64,000 nucleotides of DNA from Hydractinia symbiolongicarpus (GCF_029227915.1 NC_079886.1:28312501-28376500); one strand, 5' to 3'. Shown: positions 1-12,631, numbered from the stretch's first letter. Numbers and translations are program-made. The notes: generated from the sequence alone by a model not told the origin.

Positions 1-964
1 TGATTTAATTTTTGATGAGACGCTGAATAAAAGGAGTTTAATCGCCGGCAAACGAAAACCCGCGAATTTCCCGTAAATCCCAGACTGGGCCCGTATATTC
101 AAAAGTATACAAAGAAAGTACCCAGGGAGTAAACTCATTTCCCGAACGATTCTTTAAATTATTTTTTCACCATTAAAACGCATGAGACTTGTAGTTTTCA
201 AAACTGATTTCATTTTTGATGAGACGCTGAATAAAAGGAGTTTAATCGCCGGCAAACGAAAACCCGCGCTTTCCCGTATATCCCGGACTCGGCCCGTATA
301 GTCGAATGTATACAAAGAAAGTACCCAGGGAGTAAACTCATTTTCCAAACGATTTTTTAAATTATTTTTTTACCACTAAGACACATGAGACTTGTCGTTT
401 TCAAAAATGATTTCATTTTTGATGAGACGCTGAATAAAAGAAGTTTAATCGCCGGCAAACGAAAACCCGAGATTTCCCGTAAATCCCGGGCTTGGCCCGT
501 ATAGTCGAATGTATACAAAGAAAGTACCCAGGGAGTAAACTCATTTCCCGAACGATTTTTTAAATTATTTTTTTACCACTAAGACGCATGAGACTTGTAG
601 TTTTTAAAAATAATTTAATTTTTGATGAGACGCTGAATAAAAGGAGTTTAATCGCCGGCAAACGAAAACCCGCGATTTACCCTAAATCCCGGAACCGGCC
701 GGTATAGTCGAATGTATACAAAGAAAGTACGCAGGGAATAAACTCATTTCCCGAACGATTCTTTAAATTATATTTTCACCACTAAAACGCATGAGTCTTG
801 TAGTTTTCAAAAATGATTTCATTTTTGATGAGACGCTGAATAAAAGAAGTTTAATCGCCGGCAAACGAAAACCCGCGATTTCCCGTAAATCCCGGGCTTG
901 GCCCGTATAGTCGAATGTATACAAAGAAAGTACCCAGGGAGTAAACTCATTTCCCGAACGATTC

Positions 965-1137
965 TTTAAATTATTTTTCACCACTAAAACGCATGAGACA
1001 TGTAGTTTTTAAAAATAATTTCATTTTTGATGAGACGCTGTATAAATGAAGTTTAATCGCCGGCAAGGGCTTGGCCCGTATAGTCGAATGTAAACAAAGA
1101 AAGCACCCAGGGAGTAAACTCATTTCCCGAACGATTC
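965..1137 (-). repeat. Short monomer with 29-bp core deletion
   Basis: About 173 bp instead of 203. At 1066/1067 the sequence passes from GCCGGCAA directly to GGGCTTGGCCCG, missing 29 bases that in normal units hold most of the G-tract core. It also has linked variants GTAAACAAAG and AAGCACCCAGG. Confidence 0.9.
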
Positions 1138-2356
1138 TTTAAATTATTTTTTCGCCACTAAAACGCATGAGACTTGTAGTTTTCAAAAATGATTTCATTT
1201 TTGATGAGACGCTGAATAAAAGAAGTTTAATCGCCGGCAAACGAAAACCCGCGATTTCCCGTAAATCCCGGGCTTGGCCCGTATAGTCGAGTGTATACAA
1301 AGAAAGTACCCAGGGAGTAAACTCATTTCCCGAACGATTTTTTAAATTATTTTTTTACCACTAAGACGCATGAGACTTGTAGTTTTTAAAAATGATTTAA
1401 TTTTTGATGAGACGCTGAATAAAAGGAGTTTAATCGCCGGCAAACGAAAACCCGCGAATTTCCCGTAAATCCCAGACTGGGCCCGTATATTCAAAAGTAT
1501 ACAAAGAAAGTACCCAGGGAGTAAACTCATTTCCCGAACGATTCTTTAAATTATTTTTTCACCATTAAAACGCATGAGACTTGTAGTTTTCAAAACTGAT
1601 TTCATTTTTGATGAGACGCTGAATAAAAGGAGTTTAATCGCCGGCAAACGAAAACCCGCGCTTTCCCGTATATCCCGGACTCGGCCCGTATAGTCGAATG
1701 TATACAAAGAAAGTACCCAGGGAGTAAACTCATTTTCCAAACGATTTTTTAAATTATTTTTTTACCACTAAGACACATGAGACTTGTCGTTTTCAAAAAT
1801 GATTTCATTTTTGATGAGACGCTGAATAAAAGAAGTTTAATCGCCGGCAAACGAAAACCCGAGATTTCCCGTAAATCCCGGGCTTGGCCCGTATAGTCGA
1901 ATGTATACAAAGAAAGTACCCAGGGAGTAAACTCATTTCCCGAACGATTTTTTAAATTATTTTTTTACCACTAAGACGCATGAGACTTGTAGTTTTTAAA
2001 AATAATTTAATTTTTGATGAGACGCTGAATAAAAGGAGTTTAATCGCCGGCAAACGAAAACCCGCGATTTCCCGTAAATCCCAGACTGGGCCCGTATATT
2101 CAAAAGTATACAAAGAAAGTACCCAGGGAGTAAACTCATTTCCCGAACGATTCTTTAAATTATTTTTTCACCATTAAAACGCATGAGACTTGTAGTTTTC
2201 AAAACTGATTTCATTTTTGATGAGACGCTGAATAAAAGGAGTTTAATCGCCGGCAAACGAAAACCCGCCCTTTCCCGTATATCCCGGACTCGGCCCGTAT
2301 AGTCGAATGTATACAAAGAAAGTACCCAGGGAGTAAACTCATTTTCCAAACGATTT

Positions 2357-2530
2357 TTTAAATTATTTTTTTACCACTAAGACACATGAGACTTGTCGTT
2401 TTCAAAAATGATTTCATTTTTGATGAGACGCTGAATAAAAGAAGTTTAATCGCCGGCAAGGGCTTGGCCCGTATAGTCGAATGTAAACAAAGAAAGCACC
2501 CAGGGAGTAAACTCATTTCCCGAACGATTC
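2357..2530 (-). repeat. Short monomer with 29-bp core deletion
   Basis: Same deletion as at 1066, here at 2459/2460, 174 bp long, with the same linked GTAAACAAAG and AAGCACCC variants. It sits at the equivalent place of the second 1392-bp unit. Confidence 0.9.
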
Positions 2531-3539
2531 TTTAAATTATTTTTTCGCCACTAAAACGCATGAGACTTGTAGTTTTCAAAAATGATTTCATTTTTGATGA
2601 GACGCTGAATAAAAGAAGTTTAATCGCCGGCAAACGAAAACCCGCGATTTCCCGTAAATCCCGGGCTTGGCCCGTATAGTCGAGCGTATACAAAGAAAGT
2701 ACCTAGGGAGTAAACTCATTTCCCGAACGATTTTTTAAATTATTTTTTTACCACTAAGACGCATGAGACTTGTAGTTTTTAAAAATGATTTAATTTTTGA
2801 TGAGACGCTGAGTAAAAGAAGTTTAATCGCCGGCAAACGAAAACCCGCGATTTCCCGTAAATCCCAGACTGGGCCCGTATATTCAAAAGTATACAAAGAA
2901 AGTACCCAGGGAGTAAACTCATTTCCCGAACGATTCTTTAAATTATTTTTTCACCATTAAAACGCATGAGACTTATAGTTTTCAAAACTGATTTCATTTT
3001 TGATGAGACGCTGAATAAAAGGAGTTTAATCGCCGGCAAACGAAAACCCGCGCTTTCCCGTATATCCCGGACTCGGCCCGTATAGTCGAATGTATACAAA
3101 GAAAGTACCCAGGGAGTAAACTCATTTTCCAAACGATTTTTTAAATTATTTTTTTACCACTAAGACACATGAGACTTGTCGTTTTCAAAAATGATTTAAT
3201 TTTTGATGAGACGCTGAATAAAAGAAGTTTAATCGCCGGCAAACGAAAACCCGCGATTTCCCGTAAATCCCAGACTCGGCCCGTATATTCAAAAGTATAC
3301 AAAGAAAGTACCCAGGGAGTAAACTCATTTACCGAACGATTCTTTAAATTATTTTTTCACCATTAAAACGCATGAGACTTGTAGTTTTCAAAACTGATTT
3401 CATTTTTGATGAGACGCTGAATAAAAGGAGTTTAATCGCCGGCAAACGAAAACCCGCGCTTTCCCGTATATCCCGGACTCGGCCCGTATAGTCGAATGTA
3501 TACAAAGAAAGTACCCAGGGAGTAAACTCATTTTCCAAA

Positions 3540-6381
3540 CGATTTTCTAAATTATTTTTTTACCACTAAGACACATGAGACTTGTCGTTTTCAAAAATGA
3601 TTTAATTTTTGATGAGACGCTGAATAAAAGGAGTTTAATTGCCGGCAAACGAAAACCCACGATTTCCCGTAAATCCCGGACTCGGCCCGTATAGTCAAAA
3701 GTATACAAAGAAAGTACCCAGGGAGCAAACTCATTTCCCGAACGATTCTTTAAATCATTTTTCCACCACTAAAACGCATAAGACTTGTAGTTTTGAAAAC
3801 TGATTTCATTTTTGATGAGACGATGAATAAAAGGAGTTTAATCTCCGGCAAACGAAAACCGCGATTTACCCTAAATCCCGGAACCGGCCGGTATAGTCGA
3901 ATGTATACAAAGAAAGTACGCAGGGAATAAACTCATTTCCCGAACGATTCTTTAAATTATATTTTCACCACTAAAACGCATGAGTCTTGTAGTTTTCAAA
4001 AATGATTTCATTTTTGATGAGACGCTGAATAAAAGAAGTTTAATCGCCGGCAAACGAAAACCCGCGATTTCCCGTAAATCCCGGGCTTGGCCCGTATAGT
4101 CGAATGTATACAAAGAAAGTACCCAGGGAGTAAACTCATTTCCCGAACGATTTTTTAAATTATTTTTTTACCACTAAGACGCATGAGACTTGTAGTTTTC
4201 AAAAATGATTTCATTTTTGATGAGACGCTGAATAAAAGGAGTTTAATCGCCGGCAAAGGAAAATCCGCGATTTCCCGTAAATCCCGGACTCGGCCCGTAT
4301 AGTCAAAAGTATACAAAGAAAGTACCCAGGGAGTAAACTCATTTCCCGAACGATTCTTTAAATTATTTTTTCACCACTAAAACGCATGAGACTTATAGTT
4401 TTCAAAACTGATTTCATTTTTGATGAGACGCTAAATAAAAGGAGTTTAATCGCCGGCAAACGAAAACCCGCGCTTTCCCGTATATCCCGGACTCGGCCCG
4501 TATAGTCGAATGTATACAAAGAAAGTAACCAGGGAGTAAACTCATTTTCCAAACGATTTTTTAAATTATTTTTTCACCACTAAAACGCATGAGACTTGTA
4601 GTTTTCAAAAATGATTTCATTTTTGATGAGACGCTGAATAAAAAGAGTTTAATCGCCGGCAAACGAAAACCCGGGAATTCCCGTAAATCCCGGGCTTGAC
4701 CCGTATAGTCGAATGTATAGAAAGAAAGTACCCAGGGAGTAAACTCATTTCCCGAACGATTTTTTAAATTATTTTTTTACCACTAAGACGCATGAGACTG
4801 GTAGTTTTCAAAAATGATTTCATTTTTGATGAGACGCTGAATAAAAGGAGTTTAATCGACGGCAAACGAAAACCCGCGCTTTCCCGTATATCCCGGACTC
4901 GGCCCGTATAGTCGAATGTATACAAAGAAAGTACCCAGGGAGTAAACTCATTTTCCAAACGATTTTTCAAATTATTTTTTTACCACTAAGACACATGAGA
5001 CTTGTCGTTTTCAAAAATGATTTAATTTTTGATGAGACGCTGAATAAAAGGAGTTTAATTGCCGGCAAACGAAAACCCACGATTTCCCGTAAATCCCGGA
5101 CTCGGCCCGTATAGTCAAAAGTATACAAAGAAAGTACCCAGGGAGCAAACTCATTTCCCGAACGATTCTTTAAATCATTTTTCCACCACTAAAACGCATA
5201 AGACTTGTAGTTTTGAAAACTGATTTCATTTTTGATGAGACGATGAATAAAAGGAGTTTAATCTCCGGAAAACGAAAACCCGCGATTTACCCTAAAGCCC
5301 GGAACCGGCCGGTATAGTCGAATGTATACAAAGAAAGTACGCAGGTAATAAACTCATTTCCCGAACGATTCTTTAAATTATATTTTCACCACTAAAACGC
5401 ATGAGTCTTGTAGTTTTCAAAAATGATTTCATTTTTGATGAGACGCTGAATAAAAGAAGTTTAATCGCCGGCAAACGAAAACCCGCGATTTCCCGTAAAT
5501 CCCGGGCTTGGCCCGTATAGTCGAATGTATACAAAGAAAGTACCCAGGGAGTAAACTCATTTCCCGAACGATTTTTTAAATTATTTTTTTATCACTAAGA
5601 CGCATGAGACTTGTAGTTTTCAAAAATGATTTCATTTTTGATGAGACGCTGAATAAAAGGAGTTTAATCGCCGGCAAAGGAAAATCCGCGATTTCCCGTA
5701 AATCCCGGACTCGGCCCGTATAGTCAAAAGTATACAAAGAAAGTACCCATGGAGTAAACTCATTTCCCGAACGATTCTTTAAATTATTTTTTCACCACTA
5801 AAACGCATGAGACTTATAGTTTTCAAAACTGATTTCATTTTTGATGAGACGCTAAATAAAAGGAGTTTAATCGCCGGCAAACGAAAACCCGCGCTTTCCC
5901 GTTTATCCCGGAATCGGCCCGTATAGTCGAATGTATACAAAGAAAGTAACCAGGGAGTAAACTCATTTTCCGAACGATTTTTTAAATTATTTTTTCACCA
6001 CTAAAACGCATGAGACTTGTAGTTTTCAAAAATGATTTCATTTTTGATGAGACGCTGAATAAAAAGAGTTTAATCGCCGGCAAACGAAAACCCGGGAGTT
6101 TTCGTAAATCCCGGGCTTGACCCGCATAGTCGAATGTATAGAAAGAAAGTACCCAGGGAGTAAACTCATTTCCCGAACGATTTTTTAAATTATTTTTTTA
6201 CCACTAAGACGCATTATACTTGTAGTTTTCAAAAATGATTTCATTTTTGATGAGACGCTGAATAAAAGGAGTTTAATCGCCGGCAAACGAAAACCCGCGC
6301 TTTCCCGTATATCCCGGACTCGGCCCGTATAGTCAAATGTATACAAAGAAAGTACCCAGGGAGTAAACTCATTTTCCGAAC
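3540..6381 (-). repeat. 1421-bp (7-monomer) higher-order repeat, two copies
   Basis: Copies of about 3540-4960 and 4961-6381. Matching rare variants lie 1420-1421 bp apart: AATTGCCGGCAAACG (3638 and 5058), GGAACCGGCCGG (about 3880 and 5300), CTAAATAAAAGG (4431 and 5852), and CGGCAAAGGAAAATCC (about 4252 and 5673). Copy differences are few single bases, for example TATACAAAG versus CATACAAAG and GCATTATACTTG at about 6212. Confidence 0.85.
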
Positions 6382-7209
6382 GATTTTTTAAATTATTTTT
6401 TCACCACTAAAACGCAAGAGACTTGTAGTTTTCAAAAATGATTTCATTTTTGATGAGACGCTGAATAAAAAGAGTTTAATCGCCGGCAAACGAAAACCCG
6501 GGAGTTCCCGTAAATCCCGGGCTTGACCCGTATAGTCGAATGTATAGAAAGAAAGTACCCAGGGAGTAAATTCATTTCCCGAACGATTTTTTAAATTATT
6601 TTTTCACCACTAAGACGCATGAGACTTGTAGTTTTCAAAAATGATTTCATTTTTGATGAGACGCTGAATAAAAGGAGTTTAATCGCCGGCAAACGAAAAC
6701 CCTCGATTTCCCGTAAATCCCGGACTCGGCCCGTATAGTCAAAAGTATACAAAGAAAGTAACCAGGGAGTAAACTCATTTCCCGAACGATTTTTTAAATT
6801 ATTTTTTTACCACTAAGACGCATGAGACTTGTAGTTTTCAAAAATGATTTCATTTTTGATGAGACGCTGAATAAAAGGAGTTTAATCGCCGGCAAACGAA
6901 AACCTGCGATTTCCCGTAAATCCCGGACTCGGCCCGTATAGTCAAAAGCATACAAAGAAAGTACCCAGGGAGTAAACTCATTTCCCGAACGATTCTTTAA
7001 ATTATTTTTTCACCACTAAAACGCATGAGACTTATAGTTTTCAAAACTGATTTCATTTTTGATGAGACGCTGAATAAAAGGAGTTTAATCGCCGGCAAAC
7101 GAAAACCCGCGCTTTCCCGTATATCCAGGACTCGGCCCGTATAGTCGAATGTATACAAAGAAAGTACCCAGGGAGTAAATTCATTTTCCGAACGATTTTT
7201 TAAATTATT
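6382..7209 (-). repeat. Satellite monomers without a clear higher-order unit
   Basis: About four monomers linking two HOR domains. They alternate the CCCGGGAGTTCCCG type (hairpin type in minus orientation) and the CGATTTCCCGTAAATCCCGG type. No other sequence is present. Confidence 0.85.
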
Positions 7210-10170
7210 TTTTCACTACTAAAACGCATGAGACTTGTAGTTTTCAAAAATGATTTCATTTTTGATGAGACGCTGAATAAAAAGAGTTTAATCGCCGGCA
7301 AACGAAAACCCGGGAGTTCCTGTAAATCCCGGGCTTGACCCGTATAGTCAAATGTATAGAAAGAAAGTAAACTGGGAGTAAACTCACTTCCCGAACGATT
7401 TTTTAAATTAATTTTTTATCACTAAAACGCATAAGACTTGTAAATTTCAAAAACGATTTCATTCTTGATGAGACGCTGAATAAAAGGAGTTTAATCTCCG
7501 GCAAACGAAAACCCGCGATTTCCCGTAAATCCCAGACTCGGCCCGTATAGTCAAAAGTATACAAAGAAAGTACCCAGGGAGTAAACTCATTTTCCGAACT
7601 ATTTTTTAAATTATTTTTTCACCACTAAAACGCATGAGACTTGTAGTTTTCAAAACTGATTTCATTTTTGATGAGACGCTGAATAAAAGGAGTTTAATCG
7701 CCGGCAAACGAAAACCCGCGCTTTCCCGTATATCCCGGACTCGGCCCGTATAGTCGAATGTATACAAAGAAAGTACCCAGGGAGTAAACTCATTTTCCGA
7801 ACTATTTTTTAAATTATTTTTTCACCACTAAAACGCATGAGACTTGTAGTTTTCAAAAATGATTTCATTTGTGATGAGACGCTGAATAAAAGGAGTTTAA
7901 TCGCCGTCAAACGAAAACCCGGGGGTTCCCGTAAATCCCGGGCTTGACCGCATAGTCGAATGTATAGAAAGAAAGTAAACTGGGAGTAAACTCATTTCCC
8001 GAACGATTTTTTAAATTATTTTTTTACCACTAAGACGCATGAGACTTGTAGTTTTCAAAAATGATTTCATTTTTGATGAGACGCTGAATAAAAGCAGTTT
8101 AATCGCCGGCAAACGAAAACCCGCGATTTCCCGTAAATCCCGGACTCGGCCCGTATAGTTAAAAGTATACAAAGAAAGTACCCAGGGATTAAACCCATTT
8201 CCCGAACGATTCTTTAAATTATTTTTTCACCACTAAAACGCATGAGACTTGTAGTTTTCAAAACTGATTTCATTTTTGATGAGACGCTGAATAAAAGGAG
8301 TTTAATCGCCGGCAAACGAAAACCCGCGCTTTCCCGTATATCCCGGACTCGGCCCGTATAGTCGAATGTATTGAAAGAAAGTAAACTGGGAGTAAACTCA
8401 TTTCCCGAACGATTTTTTAAATTAATTTTTTACCACTAAAACGCATAAGATTGTAGTTTTCAAAAACGATTTCATTCTTGATGAGACGTTGAATAAAAGG
8501 AGTTTAATCTCCGGCAAACGAAAACCCGCGATTTCCCGTAAATCCCAGACTCGGCCCGTATAGTCAAAAGTATACAAAGAAAGTACGCAGGGAGTAAACT
8601 CATTTCCCAAACGATTCTTTAAATTATTTTTCACCACTAAAACGCATGAGACTTGTAGTTTTCAAAACTGATTTCATTTTTGATGAGACGCTGAATAAAA
8701 GGAGTTTAATCGCCGGCAAACGAAAACCCGCGCTTTCCCGTATATCCCGGACTCGGCCCGTATAGTCGAATGTATACAAAGAAAGTACCCAGGGAGTAAA
8801 CTCATTTTCCGAACTATTTTTTAAATTATTTTTTCACCACTAAAACGCATGAGACTTGTAGTTTTCAAAAATGATTTCATTTGTGATGAGACGCTGAATA
8901 AAAAGAGTTTAATCGCCGGCAAACGAAAACCCGGGAGTTCCTGTAAATCCCGGGCTTGACCCGTATAGTCAAATGTATAGAAAGAAAGTAAACTGGGAGT
9001 AAACTCACTTCCCGAACGATTTTTTAAATTAATTTTTTATCACTAAAACGCATAAGACTTGTAAATTTCAAAAACGATTTCATTCTTGATGAGACGCTGA
9101 ATAAAAGGAGTTTAATCTCCGGCAAACGAAAACCCGCGATTTCCCGTAAATCCCAGACTCGGCCCGTATAGTCAAAAGTATACAAAGAAAGTACGCAGGG
9201 AGTAAACTCATTTCCCAAACGATTCTTTAAATTATTTTTCACCACTAAAACGCATGAGACTTGTAGTTTTCAAAACTGATTTCATTTTTGATGAGACGCT
9301 GAATAAAAGGAGTTTAATCGCCGGCAAACGAAAACCCGCGCTTTCCCGTATATCCCGGACTCGGCCCGTATAGTCGAATGTATACAAAGAAAGTACCCAG
9401 GGAGTAAACTCATTTTCCGAACTATTTTTTAAATTATTTTTTCACCACTAAAACGCATGAGACTTGTAGTTTTCAAAAATGATTTCATTTGTGATGAGAC
9501 GCTGAATAAAAGGAGTTTAATCGCCGTCAAACGAAAACCCGGGGGTTCCCGTAAATCCCGGGCTTGACCGCATAGTCGAATGTATAGAAAGAAAGTAAAC
9601 TGGGAGTAAACTCATTTCCCGAACGATTTTTTAAATTATTTTTTTACCACTAAGACGCATGAGACTTGTAGTTTTCAAAAATGATTTCATTTTTGATGAG
9701 ACGCTGAATAAAAGCAGTTTAATCGCCGGCAAACGAAAACCCGCGATTTCCCGTAAATCCCGGACTCGGCCCGTATAGTTAAAAGTATACAAAGAAAGTA
9801 CCCAGGGATTAAACCCATTTCCCGAACGATTCTTTAAATTATTTTTTCACCACTAAAACGCATGAGACTTGTAGTTTTCAAAACTGATTTCATTTTTGAT
9901 GAGACGCTGAATAAAAGGAGTTTAATCGCCGGCAAACGAAAACCCGCGCTTTCCCGTATATCCCGGACTCGGCCCGTATAGTCGAATGTATTGAAAGAAA
10001 GTAAACTGGGAGTAAACTCATTTCCCGAACGATTTTTTAAATTAATTTTTTACCACTAAAACGCATAAGATTGTAGTTTTCAAAAACGATTTCATTCTTG
10101 ATGAGACGTTGAATAAAAGGAGTTTAATCTCCGGCAAACGAAAACCCGCGATTTCCCGTAAATCCCAGAC
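7210..10170 (-). repeat. 1620-bp (8-monomer) higher-order repeat, nearly two copies
   Basis: Copies of about 7210-8829 and 8830-10170. Private variants recur at 1620-bp spacing: GGGAGTTCCTGTAAATCC (7312 and 8932), GTAAATTTCAAAAACG (about 7440 and 9060), TTTGTGATGAGACG (8880 also at 7869 and 9489), and AGATTGTAGTTTTC (8448 and 10068). Identity is very high through most of the unit and decays after about 10180. Confidence 0.88.
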
Positions 10171-10259
10171 TCGGCCCGTATAGTCAAATGTATACAAATA
10201 AAGTACGCAAGGAGTAAACTCATTTCCCGAACGATTCTTTAAATTATTTTTCACCACTA

Positions 10260-11045
10260 AAACGCATCAGACTTGTAGTTTTCAAAAATGATTTCATTTT
10301 TGATGAGAAGCTGAATAAAAGAAGTTTAATCGCCGGCAAACGAAAACCCGCGATTTCCCGTAAATCCCGGGCTTGGCCCGTATAGTCGAATGTATACAAA
10401 GAAAGTACCCAGGGAGTAAACTCATTTCCCGAACGATTTTTTAAATTATTCTTTCACCACTAAAACGCATGAGACTTGTAGTTTTCAAAAATGATTTCAT
10501 TTTTGATGAGACGCTGAATAAAAGGAGTTTAATCGCCGGCAAACGAAAACCCGGGAGTTCCCGTAAATCCCAGGCTTGACCCGTATAGTCGAATGTATAG
10601 AAAGAAAGTAAACTGGGAGTAAACTCATTTCCCGAACGATTTTTTAAATTAATTTTTTACCACTAAAACGCATAAGACTTGTAGTTTTCAAAAACGAATT
10701 CATTCTTGATGACACGCTGAATAAAAGGAGTTTAATCTCCGGCAAACGAAAACCCGCGATTTCCCGTAAATCCCAGACTCGGCCCGTATAGTCAAATGTA
10801 TACAAAGAAAGTACGCAGGGAGTAAACTCATTTCCCGAACGATTCTTTAAATTATTTTTCACCACTAAAACGCATGAGACTTGTAGTTTTTAAAAATAAT
10901 TTCATTTTTGATGAGACGCTGTATAAAAGAAGTTTAATCGCCGGCAAGGGCTTGGCCCGTATAGTCGAATGTAAACAAAGAAAGCACCCAGGGAGTAAAC
11001 TTATTTCCCGAACGATTTTTTAAATTATTTTTTCGCCACTAAAAC
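10260..11045 (-). repeat. Left member of inverted block A (pairs with 12475-13235)
   Basis: Reading leftward from 11045 the monomer order is: short 29-bp-deleted unit, GAGTCTGGG type with a CTGCG start, GTCAAGCC hairpin type, then CAAGCCCGGG type. The same four types in the same order are found reading rightward from 12475. Linked variants (GTGCTTTC, GTTTACATTCG, GCGAAAAAATAA) agree. Confidence 0.75.
10846..11018 (-). repeat. Short monomer with 29-bp core deletion, nearest left of the junction
   Basis: Deletion junction at 10947/10948, with CGGCAAGGGCTTGG. Length 173 bp. Carries the same linked GTAAACAAAG and AAGCACCC variants as the other short units. Confidence 0.9.
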
Positions 11046-11820
11046 GCATGAGACTTGTAGATTTCAAAAATGATTTCATTTTTGATGAGACGCTGAATAA
11101 AAGGAGTTTAATCGCCGGCAAACGAAAACCCGCGCTTTCCCGTATATCCCGGACTCGGCCCGTATAGTCGAATGTATACAAAGAAAGTACCCAGGGAGTA
11201 AACTCATTTTCCGAACGATTTTTTAAATTATTTTTTTACCACTAAGACGCATGAGACTTGTCGTTTTCAAAATGATTTCATTTTTGATGAGACCCTGAAT
11301 AAAAGGAGTTTAATTGCCGGCAAACGAAAACCCACGATTTCCCGTAAATCCCGGACTCGGCCCGTATAGTCAAAAGTATACAAAGAAAGTACCCAGGGAG
11401 CAAACTCATTTCCCGAACGATTCTTTAAATTATTTTTTCACCACTAAAACGCATGAGACTTGTAGTTTTCAAAACTGATTTCATTTTTAATGAGACGCTG
11501 AATAAAAGGAGTTTAATCGCCGGCAAACGAAAACCCGGGAGTTCCCGTAAATCCCGGGCTTGACCCGTATAGTCGAATGAATAGAAAGAAAGTAAACTGG
11601 GAGTAAACTCATTTCCCAAACGATTTTTTAAATTATTTTTTCACCACTAAAACGCATAAGACTTGTAGTTTTCAAAAATGATTTCATTTTTGATGAGACG
11701 CTGAATAAAAGGAGTTTAATCTCCGGCAAACGAAAACCCGCGATTTCCCCTAAATCCCGGAACGGCCCGTATAGTCAAAAGTATACAAAGAAAGTACGCA
11801 GGGAGTAAACTCATTTTCCG
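11040..11820 (-). repeat. Left member of inverted block B (pairs with 13240-14250)
   Basis: Read leftward from 11820 the monomers are: GGCCGTTCCGGGATTTAGGG type, the unit 11425-11619 with TTCTATTCATTCG, the unit with GTTTGCTCCC and GGCAATTAAAC, and a GATATACGGG unit. The right member has the same rare variants in the same order with one extra GATATACGGG monomer inserted at about 13650-13840. Confidence 0.72.
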
Positions 11821-12070
11821 AACGATTTTTTAAATTATTTTTTTACCACTAAGACACATGAGACTTGTCGTTTTCAAAAATGATTTCATTTTTGATGAGA
11901 CGCTGAATAAAAGGAGTTTAATTGCCGGCAAACGAAAACCCACGATTTCCCGTAAATCCCGGACTCGGCCCGTGTAGTCAAAAGTATACAAAGAAAGTAC
12001 CCAGGGAGCAAACTCATTTCCCGAACGATTCTTTAAATTATTTTTTCACCACTAAAACGCATGAGACTTG
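11821..12070 (-). repeat. Last monomers before the strand switch
   Basis: One full minus-orientation monomer with CACATGAG, GTCGTTTTC and AATTGCCGGC, then a monomer cut off after about 39 bp at the junction. Nothing but satellite. Confidence 0.9.
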
Positions 12071-12085
12071 AATTTACTCCCTGTT
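12061..12085. other. Strand-switch (inversion) junction in the satellite
   Basis: Left of 12070 the sequence is minus orientation and ends in CGCATGAGACTTG; from 12071 it is plus orientation. The left arm stops in the middle of a monomer, at consensus position 165, after only about 39 bp of that unit. The right arm begins near consensus position 18. The bases TG at 12069-12070 fit both sides, so the join has about 2 bp of microhomology. The first bases on the right are unusually diverged (12072 and 12081-12090 region, where a GTTAAC appears). The arrangement is divergent, with arrows pointing away from the junction. It is the only orientation change I see in the window. Confidence 0.93.
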
Positions 12086-12474
12086 AACTTTCTTTGTATA
12101 CATTCGACTATACCGGCCAAGCCCGGGATTTACGGGAAATCGCGGGTTTTCGTTTGCCGGCGATTAAACTTCTTTTATTCAGCGTCTCATCAAAAATGAA
12201 ATCATTTTTGAAAACTACAAGTGTCATGCGTTTTAGTGGTGAAAATATAATTTAAAGAATCGTTCGGGAAATGAGTTTACTCCCTGTGTACTTTCTTTGC
12301 TTACTTTTGACTATACGGGCCGGCTCCGGGATTTAGGGGAAATCGCGGGTTTTCGTTTGCCGGAGATTAAACTCCTTTTATTCAGCGTCTCATCAAAAAT
12401 GAAATCATTTTTGAAAACTACAAGTCTCATGCGTTTTAGTGGCGAAAAAATAATTTAAAAAATCGTTCGGGAAA
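12071..12474 (+). repeat. First monomers after the strand switch
   Basis: A CAAGCCCGGG monomer (missing its first 17 or so bases) is followed by one with CGGCTCCGGGATTTAGGGG and GCTTACTTTTG. The same pair of types, followed by a short monomer, is repeated at 14520-15034 and 15100-15612. Confidence 0.88.
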
Positions 12475-12631
12475 TGAGTTTACTCCCTGGGTGCTTTCTT
12501 TGTTTACATTCGACTATACGGGCAAGCACTTGCCGGCGATTAAACTTCTTTTATACAGCGTCTCATCAAAAATGAAATTATTTTTAAAAACTACATGTCT
12601 CATGCGTTTTAGTGGTGAAAAATAATTTAAA
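12460..12631 (+). repeat. Short monomer with 29-bp core deletion, nearest right of the junction
   Basis: Length 172 bp with a plus-strand join near 12529 reading GGGCAAGCACTTGCCGGCG. Compared with the other short units it has lost a further C and has a C to A change. It still has GTGCTTTC and GTTTACATTCG. Confidence 0.88.

Larger units (their letters stand above)
1..3180 (-). repeat. 1392-bp higher-order repeat, two copies plus partial third
   Basis: Copies start at about 1, 1393 and 2785. Shared private variants include CGCGAATTTCCCG near 50 and 1455, GGGCCCGTATATTC at about 90, 1480 and 2870, and a 29-bp-deleted monomer at matching places (junctions 1066 and 2459). Seven monomers, one of them short, make 1392 bp. 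Monomers four and five of copy 1 (about 690-1030, with GGAACCGGCCGG) are replaced in copy 2 (about 2080-2420) by a second GGGCCCGTATATTC-type pair, so the copies are mosaics. Confidence 0.85.
1..12070 (-). repeat. Satellite array, left arm (minus orientation, ~203-bp monomers)
   Basis: Continuous tandem array with no interruption by other sequence. The landmark GATGAGACGCTG recurs at 14, 219, 421, 624 and so on, about every 203 bp, to the end of the arm. About 60 monomers are present, each the reverse complement of the monomers right of 12071. They differ by scattered substitutions, 1-bp changes in A/T runs and one recurrent 29-bp deletion. No known transposon termini, rRNA, tRNA or microsatellite interrupts the arm. 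Family identity is unknown to me; a eukaryotic heterochromatic satellite is inferred from organisation only. The array runs off the left edge of the window. Confidence 0.97.

Noticed and set aside
12070-12071. A perfect palindrome or hairpin centred on the strand switch.
   Set aside because: The two sides enter the monomer at different positions (about 165 and 18), so adjacent bases are not reverse complements; inverted homology is offset by hundreds of bases.
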